Both the position numbers and the translations under genes were made by a program. The notes under the pieces were generated by a model. It saw nothing but the letters and a program-made list of their open reading frames with translations, was not told where the DNA came from and searched no databases. A stretch of 64,000 nucleotides of DNA from Streptomyces lydicus (GTDB lineage Bacteria; Actinomycetota; Actinomycetes; Streptomycetales; Streptomycetaceae). This document shows, in pieces, positions 41,233-49,924 of the stretch; position 1 is the first letter of the stretch; each line of letters starts with the position of its first letter. The stretch is from positions 3,782,001 to 3,846,000 of the forward strand of contig NZ_RDTE01000003.1 of assembly GCF_004125265.1 (NCBI RefSeq), read 5' to 3'.

Positions 41233-42672
41233 CTACCGCCGGTCCAGCAGCAGTACGGCCACGTCGTCCGTCAGCTCGCCGCCGTTCAGATCGCGTACCT
41301 CTCTGACCGAGGCTTCCAGCAGCTCCTCGCCGGTGAGGCCGGCGGCCATCTGCCGGCTCACCAGCTCGGTCATGCCCTCCTGGCCGAGGCGCTGGTTCCC
41401 CTGGCCGATCCGGCCCTCGATCAGACCGTCGGTGTACATCATCAGGCTCCAGGAGCCGCCCAGCTCCACCTGCCGGCGCGGCCAGCGGGCGTGCGGCAGC
41501 AGGCCGAGCGCCGGGCCGCCGAATTCGTACGGCAGCAGCTGCGGAGGCCGGCCGGCCTGGGCCAGCAGCGGTGCGGGGTGGCCGGCCAGGCACAGACCGG
41601 CGCGGCGGCCGTCCGCGGAGATGTCGACGGTGCACAGCGTCGCGAAGATCTCGTCGTCCGCCCGCTCGTGCTCCAGGACCTTCTGGAGCGTGGCGAGCAG
41701 TTCGTCGCCGGAGAGTCCGGCGAAGGTCAGCGCGCGCCAGGCGATGCGCAGCTCGACGCCGAGGGCGGCCTCGTCGGGGCCGTGGCCGCAGACGTCGCCG
41801 ATCATCGCGTGGACGGTGCCGTCCGGGGTGCGGACGGTGTCGTAGAAGTCGCCGCCGAGCAGCGCACGGCTGCGGCCGGGGCGGTAGCAGGCGGCGAACC
41901 GCAGGTTGGAGCCGTCGAGCAGCGGCGTGGGCAGCAGGCCGCGCTCCAGTCGGGCGTTCTCCTGGGCGAGCATCCGCGACTCGGTGAGCTGGCGCTGCGC
42001 GAGGTCGGCGCGTTTGCGTTCGACGGCGTAGCGGACCGCGCGGCTGAGCACCGCGCCGTCCAGCTCGTCGCGGAAGAGGTAGTCCTGGGCGCCGACGCGG
42101 ACGGCGTCGGCGGCGCGCTCGGCGTCCGTCTCGTAGGTGAGGACGAGAACGGCGTGCGAGGTGGCCATCCGCAGCACATCGCGCAGCATGCCCAGCTCGT
42201 CGTCGGGGGTGCCGCCGCGGCCCGGGTCGCGTTCCGTACGGTCAGCGGGCTCCCGCGGGGGAAGGTCGAGCAGGATGCAGTGCACATCGTCGGTGAGCAG
42301 CCGCCCGGCCTCGGTGAGGTTGCGGGCGGTCCGCAGACGCACCTTGCGGCCCGCCCAGTCCCACATATCGGGGACATGGCTGTTGGGGTCCTCGCCGATG
42401 AGGAGCAGGTTCAGACCCTGCTGGGCGGGCGGGTGCTCGGCCGGAACGCGCTGTGCGGCCGGCTGCGGCTGCTCGGGCTTCTGGAAGCCGTGGGAGCCCA
42501 GAGGGGCCGACGACCGGCCCACGGCGGTCGCCGGGGCGCTCAGGCCCTGGGCCGTCGTGTCCCCCGCGCCCGGCGCGTCGGCGACCCGCGCGGTGTCCGC
42601 GCAGGTGCCGTCCACCGGTCCTGCCTGGTGCGGCAGCACGACCGCCCGCTGGTGCGGTACGGGTACGGGCAT
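41233..42672 (-). CDS. PP2C-type phosphatase with receiver-like domain (RsbU/SpoIIE class)
   Basis: A 479-aa protein. A Pro/Ala-rich N-terminus precedes a receiver-like domain (about 85-215; LNLLLIGEDPNSH, CILLDLPP, LVLTYETD), a coiled linker (AVERKRADLAQRQLTESRMLAQENARLERGLLP) and a SpoIIE-type PP2C domain. Metal-site motifs are LLGGDFYDTV, MIGDVCGHG and ELTDDVAVL. It probably dephosphorylates an anti-anti-sigma factor, linking an input to sigma-factor control. The receiver lacks part of the usual acidic pocket, so it may not be phosphorylated. Confidence 0.9.
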   Translation of the reverse strand: MPVPVPHQRAVVLPHQAGPVDGTCADTARVADAPGAGDTTAQGLSAPATAVGRSSAPLGSHGFQKPEQPQPAAQRVPAEHPPAQQGLNLLLIGEDPNSHVPDMWDWAGRKVRLRTARNLTEAGRLLTDDVHCILLDLPPREPADRTERDPGRGGTPDDELGMLRDVLRMATSHAVLVLTYETDAERAADAVRVGAQDYLFRDELDGAVLSRAVRYAVERKRADLAQRQLTESRMLAQENARLERGLLPTPLLDGSNLRFAACYRPGRSRALLGGDFYDTVRTPDGTVHAMIGDVCGHGPDEAALGVELRIAWRALTFAGLSGDELLATLQKVLEHERADDEIFATLCTVDISADGRRAGLCLAGHPAPLLAQAGRPPQLLPYEFGGPALGLLPHARWPRRQVELGGSWSLMMYTDGLIEGRIGQGNQRLGQEGMTELVSRQMAAGLTGEELLEASVREVRDLNGGELTDDVAVLLLDRR

Positions 42673-43000
42673 TGGTCTGCTTCCTTCCCTCCCCCCGAGG
42701 GGTGCGGTGGAGCGCCGAACGGCGCATCACCGTGCCCGGCTTCCCGCCGCTCGTCGGTCAGTGGAGCGGGGGCACACCGGGCACTGCCAGGCGACCATAG
42801 CGCCAGTACGGAGTGGGATGGAATGCCCGGCGGCAATCGGCCATCGTCATATGCCGCACCTGATAAGCCATTTGACCTGGGGAGGGCGGAATGCGGAATG
42901 ACGAACATCACCCCGCCCGGGTGCTTTCCGCTGCGCGCCGACAACTCTCGGACAGGAAACATTCCGGTCATTTATCGTGCGTGTGATCCGCGCCATCGTG

Positions 43001-44188
43001 TCAGCCGTCACCGTCGGGGCGGACGACACCGAGGATCGGCATCGAGCCGGCGCCGGTGATCGTGACCTGCCGGCCGGGCCGCGGTGCGTGCACAATCGCG
43101 CCGTCACCGAGATACATCCCGACATGGCTGGCATCGGAGAAATAAATGATCAGATCGCCCGGCCGCATGTCCTTGAGCGCGACCCGGGGCAGTTGGTGCC
43201 ACTGCTCCTGCGAGGTCCGCGGAATGGTCCGGCCGCCGGCCTGCCACGCCCTCAGGGTCAGCCCGGAGCAGTCGAAGGTGTCCGGCCCTTCCGCACCCCA
43301 CACATAGTCCTTGCCGATCTGTGCGGTGGCGTACGAAATCGCCTTCTTGCCGGGCGCCGAGGCTTTGTTGCCGATGTCTTTCAGTACGCCGGAGTCCAGC
43401 CACTTCTGCTGCTGCTGGAAGGCCAGCTCGTCCTCCAGCTTCTTCAGCCGGCCCTTTTCCTTGGCTGCCAGCCGGGATTCCAGCTGCTTTGCCTCGTCGA
43501 TCTTTTTCTTGATGTCCCGCTGGGCGCTTTCCTTCTTCTTGCGGTTCGCCTCCAGCTTCTCCCAGCGGTCCGTGGCCGCGTCCGAATAGCCCTTCAAGTC
43601 GCCTTCCAGATGCGACAGTTGGCTGATCATTCGCTTGGCCGCCAGCTGCCCCTTGCGCGCCAGGGTGGCATTGTCGAGAAAGCCCCCGGGATCGACGTTG
43701 AGCATCAGCTTCGCCTCGGCGGGCATTCCGCCGCCGCGGTACTGGGCGCTGGCCAGCGCGCCCGCCCGCCGTTTGACGTCGGCCAGCCGGCGCTGGGTGC
43801 TGTCGATGCTCCGCGCCAGCTTGACGATCTCCTTCTGCTGGAGTTCGACCTGTTCCGTGGCGGCGTTATAGGCGTCGGTGGCCTGCTCGGCCTTGCGGTA
43901 GAGGGCGTCGATCTTTTTGCGTACGTCGTCGAGGCGCCGGGCGTCGGCGTCCGCGGCCGTTTTCGCGCCGGCGGCCCGTTCCGCGTCCGCGGAGGGGTTC
44001 TTCGGGTCGTCCGCGTAGGCGGACGTCGCCGTGCCGCCGAGCAGCCCCATCGCACACAGGACGACGGCGGTGCACGCCACGAGCCGGCTGCCCCGTGCGC
44101 CCCATGGCCCCCGCGCACCCCATGATCTCCGCCCGGCCTGCCCACCCCGTACGTCCCGAACGCCCTGCCGTGCCCCCTGGCTCCCCAC
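43001..44188 (-). CDS. Secreted NlpC/P60 cell-wall hydrolase with coiled-coil
   Basis: A protein of about 395 aa. From GTG 44188, with GGAGG 6 nt upstream, a basic N-region leads to the signal segment SRLVACTAVVLCAMGLLGGTATSAYA. A long coiled coil (about 75-270) follows, with KKIDALYRKAEQATDAYNAATEQVELQQ, then the C-terminal NlpC/P60 domain. Its catalytic Cys is in GPDTFDCSGL, His in DASHVGMYLGDG and the third residue in AIVHAPRPG. It cleaves peptide bonds in peptidoglycan stems. The ORF is open farther upstream (ATG 44248), but without a ribosome site. Confidence 0.88.
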   Translation of the reverse strand: MGSQGARQGVRDVRGGQAGRRSWGARGPWGARGSRLVACTAVVLCAMGLLGGTATSAYADDPKNPSADAERAAGAKTAADADARRLDDVRKKIDALYRKAEQATDAYNAATEQVELQQKEIVKLARSIDSTQRRLADVKRRAGALASAQYRGGGMPAEAKLMLNVDPGGFLDNATLARKGQLAAKRMISQLSHLEGDLKGYSDAATDRWEKLEANRKKKESAQRDIKKKIDEAKQLESRLAAKEKGRLKKLEDELAFQQQQKWLDSGVLKDIGNKASAPGKKAISYATAQIGKDYVWGAEGPDTFDCSGLTLRAWQAGGRTIPRTSQEQWHQLPRVALKDMRPGDLIIYFSDASHVGMYLGDGAIVHAPRPGRQVTITGAGSMPILGVVRPDGDG

Positions 44189-44332
44189 CAGCCACCTCCG
44201 GTCGTTCCGCACCGATTCGCGAAGTCCTACAGGCGCGGATGCTGCCATACCGGCCGGTAATTCAACAGGGTGACGGGCCGTTTCGCACGAGTGGGCGAGC
44301 ACTTCTCCCCGGGCACCCACCCGATGGCCGAG

Positions 44333-44376
44333 GTTCACCGTGCGTTCATTCCCCTCCATCGGCCGCTTCACCTGAT
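44333..44376 (+). promoter_or_regulatory. Pho box (four 11-nt direct repeat units) of pstS
   Basis: GTTCACCGTGC (44333), GTTCATTCCCC (44344), TCCATCGGCCG (44355) and CTTCACCTGAT (44366) lie in register at 11-nt intervals. This is the Streptomyces PhoP direct-repeat unit GTTCACC with a degraded third member. The array is about 150 nt before the pstS start, upstream of an AT-rich stretch (CCTAATTT), so phosphate starvation should induce pst. Confidence 0.85.
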
Positions 44377-44524
44377 CTGCCTAATTTCAGCCTCACCGAG
44401 TACGCGTCCCGCCCATGGCGCAAGCGCGACACGGCCCGCCGGCATCGCAGAACGCGACGGCCGCCAGATCCTCATCACCTCGCACGCCGACGAAGCGGCG
44501 CGCCCCAGGAAGGAACTTTCGACA

Positions 44525-45643
44525 GTGAAGCTTCAGCGCAAGAACCGGGTTCGCGCCCTCGCCGTTGGCGCTCTCGCCGTCTCGGGTGCCCTGGCCCTGA
44601 CGGCGTGCGGCTCCGATGACACCTCCGGCGCCGGCGGCGGTGCCGCCAAGCCGTCGAACATCAAGTGCGAGGGCAAGGGCAAGCTGCTCGCGTCCGGCTC
44701 CTCCGCGCAGAAGAACGCCATGGACGTGTGGGTGCAGGCCTACTCGGGCGCCTGCAAGGGCACCGAGATCAACTACCAGCCGACCGGCTCCGGCGCGGGT
44801 GTCACCACCTTCCTGCAGGGCCAGACCGCCTTCGCGGGCTCCGACTCCCCGCTCAAGCCCGACGAGATCACCAAGTCGAAGCAGGTCTGCAAGGGCGGCC
44901 AGGCCATCGACCTGCCGATGGTCGGCGGTCCGGTCGCGATCGGCTACAACGTGCCCGGCGTGGACAACCTCGTGCTGGACGCCCCGACGCTGGCGAAGAT
45001 CTTCGACTCGAAGATCACCAAGTGGAACGACCCCGCGATCAAGAAGCTGAACCCGGGCGCCAAGCTCCCGGACCTCAAGATCCAGGCGTTCCACCGCTCC
45101 GACGACTCGGGCACCACCGACAACTTCACCAAGTACCTCAAGGGCGCGGCCCCCGGTGACTGGAAGCACGAGCCGGCGAAGAAGTGGGAGGGCACCGGCG
45201 GCCAGGCGGCCTCCGGCTCGGCCGGCGTCTCCTCGCAGGTCAAGCAGACCAGCGGCGCGATCTCGTACTTCGAGCTGTCGTACGCCACGGCCGGCAAGAT
45301 CCCGACGGTCAAGCTGAACACCGGCGCCAAGGCCCCGGTCGACGCCACCGTCGACAACGCCTCCAAGGCGATCTCCGAGGCCACGCAGGCCGGCAAGGGC
45401 AACGACCTGGCCCTGAAGCTCAACTACACCACCAAGGCCGAGGGCGCCTACCCGATCACCCTGGTGACCAACGAGATCGCCTGCGACAAGGGCAACAAGC
45501 CCGAGACGCTGGCCGCCACCAAGTCCTTCCTGACCTACGTCGCCAGCAAGGACGGCCAGAGCGCGCTCAAGCAGCTCGGCTACGCCCCGCTGCCCACCGA
45601 GATCGCCGACAAGGTCCGCAAGACCGTCGCCACGCTCTCCTGA
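44525..45643 (+). CDS. pstS: PstS, phosphate-binding lipoprotein
   Basis: A 372-aa protein. From GTG 44525, behind AAGGAA, the signal LAVGALAVSGALALTACGSDD carries the lipobox LTAC. The mature part has LLASGSSAQKNAMDVWV, QPTGSGAGVTTFLQGQTAFAGSDSPL and AFHRSDDSGTTDNFTKYL, the phosphate-contacting segments of PstS. It captures phosphate outside the membrane for PstCAB. Expression is expected to be PhoP-controlled via the box at 44333. A hairpin separates it from pstC. Confidence 0.97.
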   Translation: MKLQRKNRVRALAVGALAVSGALALTACGSDDTSGAGGGAAKPSNIKCEGKGKLLASGSSAQKNAMDVWVQAYSGACKGTEINYQPTGSGAGVTTFLQGQTAFAGSDSPLKPDEITKSKQVCKGGQAIDLPMVGGPVAIGYNVPGVDNLVLDAPTLAKIFDSKITKWNDPAIKKLNPGAKLPDLKIQAFHRSDDSGTTDNFTKYLKGAAPGDWKHEPAKKWEGTGGQAASGSAGVSSQVKQTSGAISYFELSYATAGKIPTVKLNTGAKAPVDATVDNASKAISEATQAGKGNDLALKLNYTTKAEGAYPITLVTNEIACDKGNKPETLAATKSFLTYVASKDGQSALKQLGYAPLPTEIADKVRKTVATLS

Positions 45644-45681
45644 CCCACCGGGCGGCGGCCCGCAGACCGCCAGCCAGGCCA

Positions 45682-45709
45682 AAAGGGGCCCATTCACCAG
45701 GGCCCCTTT
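45682..45709 (+). terminator. Intercistronic hairpin between pstS and pstC
   Basis: AAAGGGGCCC (45682-45691) and GGGCCCCTTT (45700-45709) pair perfectly around an 8-nt loop. It probably terminates much of the transcript, so that PstS is made in excess over the membrane subunits. Confidence 0.75.
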
Positions 45710-45778
45710 CGGGCCGTCGCCCGTCCGGTGCACCGCCGCGCCAGGAGCCCCCGCCGGGCTCCGCAGACCGGAGAATCC

Positions 45779-46777
45779 ATGAATTCACCTACCTCACCCA
45801 CCGACACCCCGCCCCTGCCGGCGAGCGACGGCCGTTCCGCCGTCTCCGGCAAGGCGGTCCGCCCCGGTGACCGGATCTTCCTCGGGCTCTCCCGGGGCTC
45901 CGGGATCGCCCTCCTGGTGATCATGGCCGCCATCGCGGCCTTCCTCACCTACCGCTCCGTGCTCGCCATCTCCGGCGACAAGGCCGACTTCTTCACCACC
46001 CTGGACTGGAACGCCACCGGGACGGACCCGAAGTTCGGCATCGCGGTCCTCGCCTTCGGCACCGTCGTCAGCTCGGTGGTCGCGATGGTCATCGCGGTCC
46101 CGGTCGCGGTCGGCATCGCGCTGTTCATCTCGCACTACGCCCCGCGCAAGCTGTCCGCACCGCTCGGCTACGTCATCGACCTGCTCGCCGCGGTGCCCAG
46201 CATCATCTACGGCCTGTGGGGCGCGCTCTTCCTCGTCCCGCACCTGTCCGGCCTCTACACCTGGCTGGACGACTACCTCGGCTGGACCGGCGTCTTCTCG
46301 TACGGCGGCGGGGCGGCCCGTTCGCTGTTCACCGTCGGCATCCTGCTCGCGATCATGGTCCTGCCGATCGTGACCAGCGTCAGCCGCGAGGTGTTCCTGC
46401 AGGTCCCGAAGATGCACGAGGAGGCCGCGCTGGCGCTCGGCGCCACCCGCTGGGAAGTCATCCGGATGTCGGTGCTCCCCTTCGGCCGCTCCGGCATCAT
46501 CAGCGCCTCCATGCTGGGCCTGGGCCGTGCGCTCGGCGAGACGATGGCCGTCGCCACGGTCCTCTCGCCCAGCTTCCTCATCAACACCAGCCTGCTGGAC
46601 CCGGGCGGCGGCACCTTCGCCCAGAACATCGCCAGCAAGTTCAGCGAGGCCGACACCTTCGGCCAGGACGCCCTGATCGCCTCCGGCCTCGTCCTCTTCG
46701 TGATCACGCTGCTCGTCAACGGCGCGGCCCGCCTGATCATCGCCCGCCGCAAGGAGTACTCGGGAGCCGCCGCATGA
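45779..46777 (+). CDS. pstC: PstC, phosphate ABC permease
   Basis: A 332-aa membrane protein with six main helices. The ABC permease EAA-type loop is EEAALALGATRWEVIRMSVLPFGRSG, and the PstC-like periplasmic region includes FFTTLDWNATGTDPKFGI. It pairs with PstA as the channel. ATG 45779 follows GGAGAATCC. Its stop overlaps the start of a mini-ORF that leads to pstA. Confidence 0.96.
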   Translation: MNSPTSPTDTPPLPASDGRSAVSGKAVRPGDRIFLGLSRGSGIALLVIMAAIAAFLTYRSVLAISGDKADFFTTLDWNATGTDPKFGIAVLAFGTVVSSVVAMVIAVPVAVGIALFISHYAPRKLSAPLGYVIDLLAAVPSIIYGLWGALFLVPHLSGLYTWLDDYLGWTGVFSYGGGAARSLFTVGILLAIMVLPIVTSVSREVFLQVPKMHEEAALALGATRWEVIRMSVLPFGRSGIISASMLGLGRALGETMAVATVLSPSFLINTSLLDPGGGTFAQNIASKFSEADTFGQDALIASGLVLFVITLLVNGAARLIIARRKEYSGAAA

Positions 46778-46854
46778 CTGAGCGAAGCGAAGGAATCAAC
46801 AAGAGGTGCGCGCCTCACGAATGCTGTGCCTCGCGAAGCGAGGTGGCGGCATGA
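46774..46854 (+). CDS. 26-aa mini-ORF bridging pstC and pstA
   Basis: ATG 46774 overlaps the pstC stop (ATGA), and the ORF's own stop overlaps the pstA ATG at 46851 (ATGA). The product MTERSEGINKRCAPHECCAS... has three Cys and no recognised domain. The 5' part AGCGAAGCGAAGGAATCA and a second copy of the GCGAAGCGA motif near 46833 look repetitive. It may act only as a translational relay. Confidence 0.4.
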   Translation: MTERSEGINKRCAPHECCASRSEVAA

Positions 46855-47930
46855 GTGTCACCACCGACCGCCCCGCGGTCTCCCACGGCGACGCCCCGCT
46901 GCCCGTCTCGCTCAAGCAGGCCCGGCTCCCCCGCTGGACCCCGCCGGTCCTCGCGCTGGTCGCGGCCGGTGCGGGCTGCGGCATCGGGCTGGGCACCGGC
47001 CTGGACAGCGCCGTCCAGTGGGGCCTGATCGCCGCCCTGCTCTTCGTCCTCGGCACCTTCGCGCTGGCCGCGGCCGTCGAGGGCGGCCGGCAGGCCAAGG
47101 ACCGGCTGGCCACCTGCCTGGTCTGGACCGCCTTCCTGATCGCCGTCGTACCGCTGGCCTCCCTCCTGTGGGAGACCGTCGCCCGCGGCACCAAGGTCCT
47201 CAACGGCTACTTCCTGTCCCACTCCATGGGCACCACCCCGGACGCGCTGCCCGGCGGCGGCATCTACCACGCGATCATCGGCACCCTGGAGCAGGTCGGC
47301 CTGGCCACCCTGATCGCCGCACCGATCGGTCTGCTCACCGCGATCTACCTCGTCGAGTACGGCCGTGGCCGGCTCGCCAAGTCCGTCACCTTCTTCGTCG
47401 ACGTGATGACCGGCATCCCGTCGATCGTGGCCGGCCTGTTCATCCTCTCCGTGTGGATCCTGATCCTCGGCTTCGGCCCGTCCGGCTTCGCCGGCTCGAT
47501 GGCCCTGGCGATCCTGATGATGCCGGTCGTGGTCCGCTCCACCGAGGAGATGCTCAAGCTCGTCCCGAACGAGCTGCGCGAGGCCTCACTGGCCCTCGGC
47601 GTGCCCAAGTGGCGCACCATCCTCAAGGTCGTCCTGCCGACGTCGATCGGCGGCATCACCACCGGAGTGATGCTCTCCATCGCCCGGATCACCGGTGAGA
47701 CGGCGCCCGTGCTGCTCCTGGTGTGGGGCGCGAAGACGATCAACAACAACCCCTTCGAAGACGCCCAGCAGTCACTGCCGCTCTACGTTTTCCAGCAGTG
47801 GCAGCAGGGTTCCGAGGCCTCGTACGACCGCGCATGGGCCGCGGCACTGGTCCTCATCGCCTTCGTCATGATCCTCAACCTGGTGGCCCGCGGCATCGCC
47901 CGCTGGAAGGCCCCCAAAACCGGCCGCTGA
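46851..47930 (+). CDS. pstA: PstA, phosphate ABC permease
   Basis: A 359-aa membrane protein with an extra N-terminal pair of helices (APPVLALVAAG, LIAALLFVLGTFALAAAVEGG) before the core. The permease loop is REASLALGVPKWRTILKVVLPTSIGGI, and TGIPSIVAGLFILSVWIL is a PstA hallmark. It forms the transmembrane channel with PstC. ATG 46851 follows GCGAGGTGG and overlaps the mini-ORF stop. Confidence 0.96.
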   Translation: MSVTTDRPAVSHGDAPLPVSLKQARLPRWTPPVLALVAAGAGCGIGLGTGLDSAVQWGLIAALLFVLGTFALAAAVEGGRQAKDRLATCLVWTAFLIAVVPLASLLWETVARGTKVLNGYFLSHSMGTTPDALPGGGIYHAIIGTLEQVGLATLIAAPIGLLTAIYLVEYGRGRLAKSVTFFVDVMTGIPSIVAGLFILSVWILILGFGPSGFAGSMALAILMMPVVVRSTEEMLKLVPNELREASLALGVPKWRTILKVVLPTSIGGITTGVMLSIARITGETAPVLLLVWGAKTINNNPFEDAQQSLPLYVFQQWQQGSEASYDRAWAAALVLIAFVMILNLVARGIARWKAPKTGR

Positions 47931-47963
47931 CCAGCCCGGCGACAGAAAGAAGCAGTGATTTCC

Positions 47964-48740
47964 ATGGCCAAGCGAATCGACGTCAGCGGCCTCTCCGCGT
48001 ACTACGGCGGCCACAAGGCCATCGACGACATCTCGATGACCGTCGAGCCGCGCTCCGTGACGGCCTTCATCGGCCCGTCCGGCTGCGGCAAGTCGACCTT
48101 CCTGCGCACCCTGAACCGGATGCACGAGGTCACCCCCGGCGGCCGCGTCGAGGGCAAGGTGATGCTGGACGACGAGAACCTCTACGGCTCCGGGGTGGAC
48201 CCGGTCGCCGTCCGCCGCACCGTCGGCATGGTCTTCCAGCGCCCCAACCCGTTCCCCACGATGTCGATCTTCGACAATGTCGCGGCCGGTCTGCGGCTGA
48301 ACGGCTCGTACAAGAAGAGCGAGCTCAAGGACATCGTCGAGAAGTCCCTCAAGGGCGCCAACCTCTGGAACGAGGTCAAGGACCGCCTCAACAAGCCCGG
48401 CTCGGGCCTGTCCGGCGGCCAGCAGCAGCGGCTGTGCATCGCCCGCGCCATAGCCGTCGAGCCGCAGGTGCTGCTGATGGACGAGCCCTGCTCGGCGCTC
48501 GACCCGATCTCCACCCTCGCCATCGAGGACCTGATCGGCGAGCTCAAGGAGCGCTTCACGATCGTCATCGTGACGCACAACATGCAGCAGGCCGCGCGCG
48601 TCTCGGACCGTACGGCGTTCTTCAACCTCGCCGCCGTCGGGCAGCCCGGCAAGCTGGTCGAGATCGACGAGACCGAGCGGATCTTCTCCAACCCGTCGGT
48701 CCAGGCCACGGAGGACTACATCTCCGGCCGCTTCGGCTGA
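47964..48740 (+). CDS. pstB: PstB, phosphate ABC ATPase
   Basis: A 258-aa ATPase, standard PstB length. Walker A is GPSGCGKST, the Q-loop MVFQRPNPFPTMSIFDNV (a PstB signature), the ABC signature LSGGQQQRL, Walker B VLLMDEPCSALD and the H-loop VTHNMQQA. It powers PstCA. ATG 47964 gives the usual MAKRIDVSGL start; an in-frame GTG 9 nt earlier is closer to the Shine-Dalgarno. Confidence 0.97.
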   Translation: MAKRIDVSGLSAYYGGHKAIDDISMTVEPRSVTAFIGPSGCGKSTFLRTLNRMHEVTPGGRVEGKVMLDDENLYGSGVDPVAVRRTVGMVFQRPNPFPTMSIFDNVAAGLRLNGSYKKSELKDIVEKSLKGANLWNEVKDRLNKPGSGLSGGQQQRLCIARAIAVEPQVLLMDEPCSALDPISTLAIEDLIGELKERFTIVIVTHNMQQAARVSDRTAFFNLAAVGQPGKLVEIDETERIFSNPSVQATEDYISGRFG

Positions 48741-48824
48741 GCGCCGAGTGCGGCCCGGCCGCCTCGGCCGGGCCGCCCCCACCACGTCCTGCGGTGCTGC
48801 ATGGCGGTGCCACCGCAAGGCGAA

Positions 48825-48854
48825 GGGCCCGCCCCTCTTCCCGGGGGCGGGCCC
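48825..48854. terminator. Bidirectional terminator between pstB and pit
   Basis: GGGCCCGCCCC (48825-48835) and GGGGCGGGCCC (48844-48854) form an 11-bp stem between the convergent pstB and pit genes. Confidence 0.75.
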
Positions 48855-48916
48855 ATTCTCTGTGCTCCGAGTGCTGTCGGGTGCTCTGTCGCTGTGCGCC
48901 CGGTGGCCGGGACGGG

Positions 48917-49915
48917 TCAGCCGAAGGCCAGCCGGATCAGCCAGAACGCGAGCGCCGCGACCAGCGCGGCCGCCGGCATGGTGATGAACCAGCCCATCAC
49001 GATGTTCTTGGCGACGCCCCAGCGCACCGCGCGCGGGCCCTTGGTCGAGCCGACGCCCATGATCGCGGAGGTGATGACATGGGTCGTGGAGATCGGCGCC
49101 TGGAACATGAACGACGCGGTGTACATGACCGAGGCGGCGGTGGTCTCCGCGGCGAAGCCCTGCGGCGGGTCCAGCTCGATGATGCGGCGGCCCAGGGTGC
49201 GCATGATGCGCCAGCCACCCGCGTACGTACCGAGCGAGAGGGTGAGCGCACAGGCCAGCTTGACCCAGATCGGGATGGCGTCGTTCGCATCCTCGACATC
49301 GGCGATGACCAGGGCCATCACCACGACGCCCATGGTCTTCTGGGCGTCCTGCAGACCGTGTCCGAGCGCCATACCGGCGGCCGAGACGGTCTGGGCTATG
49401 CGGAAGCCGCGCTTGGCCTTGTGCGGGTTGGACTTACGGAACATCCAGAGGATGACGACCATCACCAGGTAGCCGAGCACCAGGCCGATGACCGGCGAGA
49501 TGAACATCGGCAGCACGACCTTCTCGATCACGCCGCCCCAGATGACCTTGGTGCCACCGGCGAGCGCCGCACCGACCATGCCGCCGAACAAGGCGTGCGA
49601 GGACGAGGACGGCAGGCCGAAGTACCAGGTGACGAGGTTCCAGACCACCGCGCCGAGCAGCGCGGCGAAGAGAATGCCCATCCCCTGGTTGCCCTTGGGG
49701 GTGGCGATCAGCCCTTCGCTGACCGTCTTGGCGACCCCGCTGCCGAGGAACGCACCGGCGAGGTTCATCACGGCGGCCATCGCCAGCGCCGCGCGCGGGG
49801 TCAGTGCCCGCGTCGAGACCGAGGTCGCGATGGCGTTCGCGGAGTCGTGAAAGCCGTTGGTATAGGTGAATCCGAGCGCGACCGCAATGGTCACGACGAG
49901 CGCGAAGGTCTCCAT
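48917..49915 (-). CDS. Low-affinity inorganic phosphate transporter, Pit family
   Basis: A 332-aa protein with about ten membrane helices. It starts METFALVVTIAVALGFTYTNGFHDSANAIATSV, the Pit signature GFHDxANAIAT, and has the inverted second repeat with MALGHGLQDAQKTMGVVVMAL. It symports metal phosphate with protons. Its partner DUF47 gene lies 9 nt upstream. With pstSCAB convergent to it, phosphate uptake of both affinities sits at one locus. Confidence 0.95.
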   Translation of the reverse strand: METFALVVTIAVALGFTYTNGFHDSANAIATSVSTRALTPRAALAMAAVMNLAGAFLGSGVAKTVSEGLIATPKGNQGMGILFAALLGAVVWNLVTWYFGLPSSSSHALFGGMVGAALAGGTKVIWGGVIEKVVLPMFISPVIGLVLGYLVMVVILWMFRKSNPHKAKRGFRIAQTVSAAGMALGHGLQDAQKTMGVVVMALVIADVEDANDAIPIWVKLACALTLSLGTYAGGWRIMRTLGRRIIELDPPQGFAAETTAASVMYTASFMFQAPISTTHVITSAIMGVGSTKGPRAVRWGVAKNIVMGWFITMPAAALVAALAFWLIRLAFG

Positions 49916-49924
49916 GGGCGGCGC

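Noticed and set aside
44189..44332. Possible c-di-AMP (ydaO) riboswitch in the leader of the NlpC/P60 gene
   Set aside because: Streptomyces wall hydrolases often carry one, and fragments such as CCCGTCACC look suggestive, but the conserved GGGGACC hairpin, GGGGTGAATC and CGTCAGCTAACC blocks are missing. A covariance search (RF00379) would settle it.
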